In this document: positions 59,639-64,000 of the stretch, one piece after another
How the letters are laid out: every line of letters starts with the position of its first letter
Numbering within the stretch: the first letter of the stretch is position 1
Origin: Oscheius sp. JU75
Taxonomy: Eukaryota; Nematoda; Chromadorea; Rhabditida; Rhabditidae
DNA: 64,000 nt
Direction of reading: 5' to 3'
Assembly (NCBI GenBank): GCA_037178855.1
Contig: JASJZC010000007.1
Span: 1,364,001 to 1,428,000 of the forward strand
The notes under the pieces: generated by a model
Database searches by the model: none
What the model was told of the DNA's origin: nothing
The model's input: the letters and a program-made list of their open reading frames with translations, nothing else
Translations under genes and position numbers: made by a program

Positions 59639-59711
59639 AAAAAAGTACATTGAATTGTAGCAATCAGACGAAGGATAACATATTTTTCACGGTACGATCA
59701 CTGCAAGTTGC

Positions 59712-59742
59712 CAATTAGGGCTGCCAGAGCAGGCCCTAATTG
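59712..59742. repeat. Perfect 10-bp hairpin
   Basis: CAATTAGGGC and GCCCTAATTG flank an 11-nt loop. A second hairpin follows six nt later. Confidence 0.85.
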
Positions 59743-59747
59743 CTCGA

Positions 59748-59785
59748 TTTACGATTCACACGAGGCGTTTGTGTGAAATCGTAAA
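59748..59785. repeat. 14-bp hairpin next to the first
   Basis: TTTACGATTCACAC pairs with GTGTGAAATCGTAAA, with one extra base in the right arm and a 9-nt loop. The two adjacent hairpins suggest a structured remnant, perhaps of a mobile element. Confidence 0.85.
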
Positions 59786-60087
59786 CAAAAAGAGCTAGTT
59801 GCGAAGAGTCGAGAACAGCCTTAAGATAAACTTAGCACAAATGCCTGTTTTTTATTCAGAAGGCGGACCAGGAAAGCGGTCATTTAGAGACTGAAGTAGG
59901 CTGTCTTGCGTGATGCGGAACAGCAGATATGTACATCTGAAGTGAAATGACGTGGAAATACAAGTTAAAAATGGTTTCTCGACATGCAGAGATGTTTTCG
60001 AAAACGAAGGGTGAAACATAGACGGGGAAGTCTGAGGCAAAGTCGAAGAGTCACAGTGAATGTTGAGAGACTCCTAATCCAATTGTA

Positions 60088-60519
60088 GCGTCGCGCGGGA
60101 GGCGAGACGTTCCGCTCTCGATAAGGTGTCGCCACTGTTGGAAGCGGAACGTCTCGCTTTAGTCATACAGAGGATGTAATTTATCGGTTTTTCAACACGG
60201 TTAAATCGAATTTTTGAACCGTGATCAGACCATCAGAACCACCTTTTCACTCTTTTTCAACTGCCAATTCTAGGCCCACATTGAATTAGCTTGAGAGAGC
60301 GACAGGCAAGGCAACGAAGTAACAGTGAACAATATATCGTACCAGCCGGCTACGTGGTCTGGCGACCGCACTATAGTTTTCTTGCATTTAGCTACGAGTG
60401 TTTAGTGGACGTTACAAACAAAGGCGTTACACCCCAGTAAGATCAAAAGCGAGACGTTCCGCTCCCAATAGTGACGTCACCTTATCGAGAGCGGAACGTC
60501 TCGCCTCCCGTCGCGCGTG
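60088..60519. mobile_element. Foldback-like element with nested palindromes
   Basis: Outer arms of about 72 nt (60088-60158 and 60446-60519) are inverted copies of each other. Each arm is itself a palindrome: GCGAGACGTTCCGCT and its reverse complement occur at 60102-60116, 60143-60157, 60449-60463 and 60490-60504, all four exact. The arm centre includes CTCTCGATAAGGTG. The 290-nt core has no coding capacity that I recognise. Likely a non-autonomous foldback or MITE element. Confidence 0.8.
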
Positions 60520-61190
60520 ACAAGAATGTATGTTCTTCCTAGGTTTAAATGAACATCTTTAGAGTAAACAAATTTGTTGAGAAACACGACCCAGATACCA
60601 CCTTGAGCATAGTTGCGTAATAACATGACAAATAGCACAACAGGGTTTTGGACACATAATTATGATAGCCATGTTTTGTTGTGGCTATCCTATTATCAAA
60701 CGGTTGAAACTTAGAACGCACATTTTTTAAGATCTAGCATATATGAAAACAACTAAAGGTCAATAAGTCTGCCTACGGTTTGTCTAAAGTGTGTGTGAAT
60801 TCAATCAGCGGAGCAGGTGCTACACTCGAAGTTCAGCTGTGGCCGGATGTGCGCAAGCTGCCCAAGTGTGTTGCATGGCTCAAAAGTTCAAAAGATACTC
60901 ACACGTTTGTGAGCTCGAAACATCGTGTTTAGTTGACAACTTGGATTGCGGCAGGGGGTAGTGAGGAGAAATGGAAACCCTGCATAACCATCTTTGGATC
61001 ACGACGAACATGTGACTAGGATTAGAATACTTTGTGTCGTAGTTTTTAACTGTCTGATCTGGCAGTGGTTCCTTAATGGCTCCAAATTCGCGTCAGAACC
61101 TTTCCTAATGTTGCAACTTGACAGCAATTTCAACATAGAAAGGGTTTCCAGACTGCGGCCTTGTCAACTAACTGCAATGATTCAGTCTTC

Positions 61191-61309
61191 GCTCACGACC
61201 ACACCACGTTGAAAGCACGCCATCCCGTCCGATCTGGCAAGTCAAGCAACGTCGGGCCCGGTTAGTACTTGGATCGGAGACGGCTTGGGAATCCCGGGTG
61301 TCGTGAGCT
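61191..61309 (+). rRNA. 5S ribosomal RNA gene
   Basis: 119 nt, from GCTCACGACCACACCACGTT through CCATCCCGTCCGATCTGGCA and GTACTTGGATCGGAGACGGC to GGTGTCGTGAGC, with the two ends complementary and a T-run (61309-61313) as Pol III terminator. Internal control region intact. Best candidate for a functional copy in the window, though it stands alone rather than in a tandem array. Confidence 0.93.
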
Positions 61310-62919
61310 TTTTGCAGAATCCGAAGTCAGTGCAGTGGTTTTGCAAACCGTATCGAACACGCAGTTTGTTTCTTAGTCCCATTTCAAAGTCATTCAGATC
61401 TTCTGAAAAAATTTTCACTTTATAGTTCCCCTTTTGATTAACTTTCGTTAAATTTAGCTTATCAAGAAACAGCAGGCTTCGACAATAAATTATGCTCAAA
61501 ATAGTGCAAAATGCGTCTGCTTAACAGTTTAGGGCAAATATTTGGCTGTTCCGAGGCAGCGAGTTCAAATGATCAGTCTAATCCATTCGTCCGATGTCGC
61601 ATGGTCGCCCTTCAAACAGTTTTCAGTTGGTATAATGTGGCGAGGACGGAATGCTACCTCCTGTTCAGTTCTTTTGCTCAAAGGTCATTCGGCACAGGGT
61701 CTTGATCTCATGGCCTGATTGCTTACAAATAGTTCGTAGTGGTGTCGTGGAGCCCAGTTGTCATTCTCGGCATTGTTCTTTGCGTCTCTTATCTTACCTA
61801 ATGATTTCGTTGGCCACAGAGTATCTGCCGCCGACTGAAAGACATGTTTGCAGCGCGGCATCTCTATTTTGCTCTTGTGATTAAGACGATCAGTTTCTGT
61901 CTTTTTTCACAGTTTCTGCAAGCGGATTTATTTTTGAGCGTTTCGTTTCTGCTGTTCTGTCTTAATATATATCAGACAGAGACAGGAAAATTGAATTTGG
62001 AGTGGACATTTGTGCTTTTTTCTGACTGAGCGGCCGAAGTGCGAAATTTCCTACGTTCGCATTTAATACTCATGCAACCCCTTTAAAGGTCGGTATTATA
62101 CAGCTAATTCTTGGCTCCGCGCCAAACCTCAATGTTGCCGGCGGAGCACATTTGCGTGCAATCGGCATCATTCTTTTCGGACCCTCAGGTTTTACTACTT
62201 GCAATTCATAACGCAATTTAAACAATGTTTGCAGATTCTTCGTATCGCAGACTATCGATAAAGTAGAGGAGATCGATGTTTTATATATACCCTTCAGGAT
62301 CAAATTAAGGTTTTATCCAGTTGCGTACTTTTCTACCATAGTACCAGTTGGTGCAATAGTACGTTGAGCCGGCCTTGCCACACCCCCAGGTCTCTTATCA
62401 GCAATCAAACTTCTTCCTCCTCTTTTCGTATCATTTTCAATCTTTTCTTAGACCAAAAGATTTGAAAAAGACGCCGCAGTCTAGAGATTTTGTTAACCTT
62501 GATCGCACACTTTGCGCTGTTTTGTTTGCTTCGGGTGGGTTGACCTTTAGACGTTTACCGCAACCAACCTTATTTAAAACTTAAAACAGAAAAAAAACTT
62601 GGAGAAAGACGACAGATTTGCATCATACCAGCCATAATTTGCAACAGATCATCCATTAGCTTCACACTCGCGATGAAACAGTTTTTTGACTCCTTTCGTA
62701 CACCTGGAATTGTTTTTGTTAGTTCCTTTCATAAACATATTCAGTATCTTTAAAACTGAGAATAGGCGCTTTTTAAGAACTGATAATCGATTTTGTCACC
62801 GTCTTTCTCTTTTTTTAAATGACGCATTTGAGTGATCTCGTGATATATAGCGAATCCCTTCTCAATCCAAACTTCTCTTCATATTTACCCTTTTATTTTT
62901 TACGTTTCAGAAGAGGAAA
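61310..62919. other. Intergenic region upstream of the right-hand AKR
   Basis: No coding signal accepted. The proximal 150 nt are the likely AKR promoter, with an AACTGATAA site at 62779 and a TTTCAG acceptor just before the ATG at 62920. Confidence 0.4.
62779..62787 (+). promoter_or_regulatory. GATA (ACTGATAA) site upstream of AKR
   Basis: AACTGATAA about 135 nt before the start codon matches the extended GATA site found in many nematode intestinal promoters. Function inferred from position and sequence only. Confidence 0.35.
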
Positions 62920-64000
62920 ATGACCGTCGGTGGACCTCATGTCACTCTCTCCAATGGAGTCTCGATGCCTCTTGTCGGACTTGGAACCTGGCAGGTACCA
63001 GTTTTTTTTCTTGCGTTCTTATTTAAAGTCCATTTAAAGTCCTCCCCAGAAGAGGTAAAGGCCGCCGTCATCTCTGCCATCGATTCCGGCTACCGTCTCA
63101 TCGATACCGCAGCAGTCTACGACAACGAGGAAGCCATCGGAGAGGCCATTAAGGAGGTCATCGCCGCAAAGAAAGTCACCAGGGAGGAGCTGTTCATTAC
63201 CACAAAGCTTTGGGCCAGTCACCTGAGTCCCAAGGACTCTGAGCAGGCTTGCCGCGACAGCTTGAAGAAGCTCGGACTCGACTACGTCGATCTCTACCTG
63301 GCTCACATGCCTGCTGCCTTCAATGTGAGTTTTCTAAAGTTTTGTTCATTATACAACTCAACTTGGAAAAAGTGTAGTCATAGATCACGGTTTCCCTTAA
63401 ACTTTTTCAGAACACCATGACAGAGCAGGATCATTCCGTCACCGTTGAAGATGTCTGGCACGGTCTGGAGCACATCTACGAGCTCAAGCTTGCCAAGGCT
63501 ATCGGAGTCTCCAACTGGAGCGGAGAGCAGATTGAGAGAGTCATGAAGACTGCTAAAGTACCCATCCATAACAACCAGGTTTGTGAGCAATAACGTTTGG
63601 CGAAATACGCTTCTATGTATAAACCTGGTGTTCTTCATTTCAGGTCGAACTCTTCCTCTATTGGCCTCAGCACGAGCTTGTTGAGATCAGCAAGAAGCAC
63701 AACATCGTTGTCACCTCCTATGCTTCACTCGGATCTCCCGGACGTGTCAACTTCAAGCTGCCTAGCGGAGCCAAACTGAATTGGGCTCCCGCCCCTAACG
63801 CTCTAGAAGACGAGCACGTCAAGGAGCTTGCTAAGAAGTACCACAAGTCCCCGGCCCAGATCCTTCTCCGCTACATCCTCGATCGTGGAATCGCCATCAT
63901 CCCGAAGTCGACGAACGCCGGCAGAATCAAGGAGAACTTTGACCTCTTCGACTTCAAAATCACCGAGGACGAGATCAAACTGCTCGAGTCTTCGCCTCAC
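62920..64000 (+). CDS. Aldo-keto reductase, copy 2 (3' end beyond window)
   Basis: NADPH-dependent reductase related to the copy at 7807-9193. Start MTVGGPHVTLSNGVSMPLVG at 62920, behind a TTTCAG acceptor. The tetrad is intact: Asp in YRLIDTA, Tyr in AVYDNEE, Lys in FITTKLW, His in YLAHMP. Then [35 protein letters not shown] and VVTSYASLGSPGRVNF, with the cofactor strand RGIAIIPKSTNAGRIKENFD. The frame is open at the window edge (EDEIKLLES), leaving perhaps 15-20 residues outside. Four short introns. Codon choice is visibly more G/C-ending than in most neighbours, as in highly expressed nematode genes. Confidence 0.92.

Larger units (their letters stand above)
57150..61190. other. Gene-poor region with hairpins and foldback element
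   Basis: No convincing gene. A hydrophobic 110-codon minus frame (57950-58282; VVYILVVVQAVANLILSFCI) may be a fragment of an old membrane-protein gene but has no family signature. A GC-richer patch near 58980-59300 gives long open frames by composition only. See separate entries for the repeats. Confidence 0.4.

Noticed and set aside
1-64000. CRISPR array, prophage, bacterial operon or integrated virus
   Set aside because: No spaced direct repeats, phage or viral genes seen; the window is intron-rich nematode DNA.

Overview
The window is nuclear DNA from a nematode. The evidence is the gene content: Str/Srx-type chemoreceptors, a receptor guanylyl cyclase, a DEG/ENaC channel, a nematode-type carbohydrate sulfotransferase, a sigma-like GST and aldo-keto reductases. 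Genes are interrupted by many short GT..AG introns of about 35-60 nt, and several start codons sit just behind a bare TTTCAG-type acceptor, as expected for spliced-leader trans-splicing. I cannot name the species.

Layout. 1.5-3.6 kb (-): papain-family cysteine protease with a Thr-rich propeptide and an acidic, Cys-containing tail. 4.0-7.6 kb (-): two tandem paralogous chemoreceptors. 7.8-9.2 kb (-): aldo-keto reductase, divergent from an Srx-like receptor (9.7-10.9 kb, +). Then tRNA-Ile (-), an Str-like receptor (11.5-12.7 kb, -) and a receptor guanylyl cyclase (13.2-18.2 kb, +). 18.5 kb: tRNA-derived repeat. 19.8-21.1 kb (+): RING/coiled-coil protein. 21.3-21.9 kb (-): remnant of a neprilysin-like (M13) gene. 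23.0-24.1 kb: dead mariner with both terminal repeats. 24.7-27.2 kb (-): WBP2-like GRAM/PPxY protein. 28.1-29.5 kb (+): another 7TM receptor. 30.6-31.2 kb (-): small secreted Thr/Pro-rich protein. 32.1-37.2 kb (-): P-loop GTPase with a His/Ser-rich N-terminus, hosting a tRNA-Ala and two copies of a short repeat in its introns. 39.0-45.9 kb (-): DEG/ENaC channel with a small secreted-peptide gene on the opposite strand inside one intron and a long inverted repeat in another. 50.6-55.6 kb (+): sulfotransferase with two defective 5S rRNA copies in one intron. 55.9-57.1 kb (-): GST. 57-62.9 kb: gene-poor DNA with hairpins, a nested inverted-repeat (foldback-like) element and one intact-looking 5S rRNA gene. 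62.9 kb to the end (+): a second aldo-keto reductase cut by the window edge.

Functionally this is an ordinary nematode neighbourhood: chemosensory and secondary-messenger genes (receptors, guanylyl cyclase, channel) and detoxification/metabolic genes (two AKRs, GST, sulfotransferase), mixed with decayed mobile DNA. There is no operon-like logic except the tandem receptor pair. I found no clearly new biological system. The best leads are the nested peptide gene in the channel intron, the four-fold palindromic foldback element near 60 kb, the His-rich GTPase and the degenerate M13 peptidase. All multi-exon models were spliced by eye, so exact exon ends are approximate.
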